Source of the DNA: JBGTHB01 sp041746415
GTDB lineage: Bacteria > Pseudomonadota > Gammaproteobacteria > Coxiellales > Coxiellaceae
Length of the DNA: 5,154 bases
Assembly: GCA_041746415.1 (NCBI GenBank)
Contig: JBGTHB010000124.1
Coordinates: 1-5,154 of the forward strand
Direction: 5' to 3'
Shown piece by piece: positions 4,968-5,154 of this stretch; the first letter of the stretch is position 1; the number at the start of each line of letters is the position of its first letter. Position numbers and translations under genes: made by a program. The notes below the pieces were generated by a model, which saw nothing but the letters and a program-made list of their open reading frames with translations, had not been told where the DNA came from and did not search any database.

Positions 4968-5154
4968 TTTCTTAATCTAATCTCTGGCTCCTCAAAATGC
5001 TTAGGTACTCACTGTACATTGCGCTTTTTCGTCAATTTTACGTTCAACCTTGTCTCGTTCTTGCCAATTTGTAGATCATCTTCATCGGTGTTTGTGTTGT
5101 TGATAAAAGTTTAGGGGCATAATTTAGTAATCGCGGTCCAATCTTGCTTAGCAA
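4968..5154. other. right-edge stretch with no supported gene
   Basis: I see no convincing gene here. On the minus strand a frame is open from the edge to a TGA at 5044-5046 (36 codons, ending in KLARTRQG), and another from the edge to a TAA at 5111-5113. Either could be the tail of an upstream gene, but neither is recognisable. GTAC arms at 5005-5008 and 5014-5017 form a short dyad followed on the plus strand by CTTTTT. A clear promoter for the thioredoxin-like gene was not found: TTGACG (minus strand, near 5031-5036) has no matching -10 at 16-18 bp. Confidence 0.4.

Noticed and set aside
4929..5114. Plus-strand open frame of 61 codons near the right edge
   Set aside because: It passes through the hairpin, has no Shine-Dalgarno, and its Ser/Phe/Cys-rich translation looks like chance.
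4923..5146. CCAATCTTG direct repeats as target-site duplications of an inserted element
   Set aside because: Nine bases repeated once is weak evidence; there are no terminal inverted repeats or transposase, so I keep it only as a side note.

Overview
The window looks like chromosomal DNA from a gammaproteobacterium with moderate-to-low GC. TrpR is essentially a gammaproteobacterial regulator (with chlamydial relatives). The Legionellales/Coxiella group is my best guess from overall protein style, but nothing here proves it. There are no RNA genes, insertion sequences, CRISPR arrays or prophage genes.

Layout: (1) 1-178, minus strand, the first 59 codons of an MFS transporter of the lysophospholipid-transporter (LplT/Aas-associated) type, cut by the window edge, with its own RBS and a probable promoter. 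(2) 179-396, a gene-free spacer with a strong hairpin and a weak terminator candidate. (3) 397-2949, minus strand, a three-gene ABC importer operon of the TrpXYZ type: periplasmic binding protein, permease, ATPase. (4) 2950-3113, a divergent control region with two operator-like sites. (5) 3114-3389, plus strand, trpR. (6) 3396-4879, minus strand, a thioredoxin/peroxiredoxin-like gene overlapping a tRNA-dihydrouridine synthase gene, convergent with trpR. (7) 4880-5154, a non-coding or degraded stretch with hairpins.

How it works together: the trp repressor gene sits head-to-head with the importer operon. The -10 of the importer and the best -10 of trpR each lie in an 18-bp site of the form GTAT-N10-ATAC. 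That is the geometry of classical TrpR operators, with GTAT replacing GTAC. The simplest reading is a self-contained tryptophan-uptake module: when tryptophan is plentiful, TrpR represses both its own gene and the importer. The importer substrate is inferred from this context and from the TrpX family; it is not read from the protein.

The least explained signal is a 34-bp sequence that occurs twice, with 30/34 identity. Each copy ends in the Shine-Dalgarno sequence exactly 8 nt before the ATG of an unrelated minus-strand gene: the importer permease and the thioredoxin-like protein.
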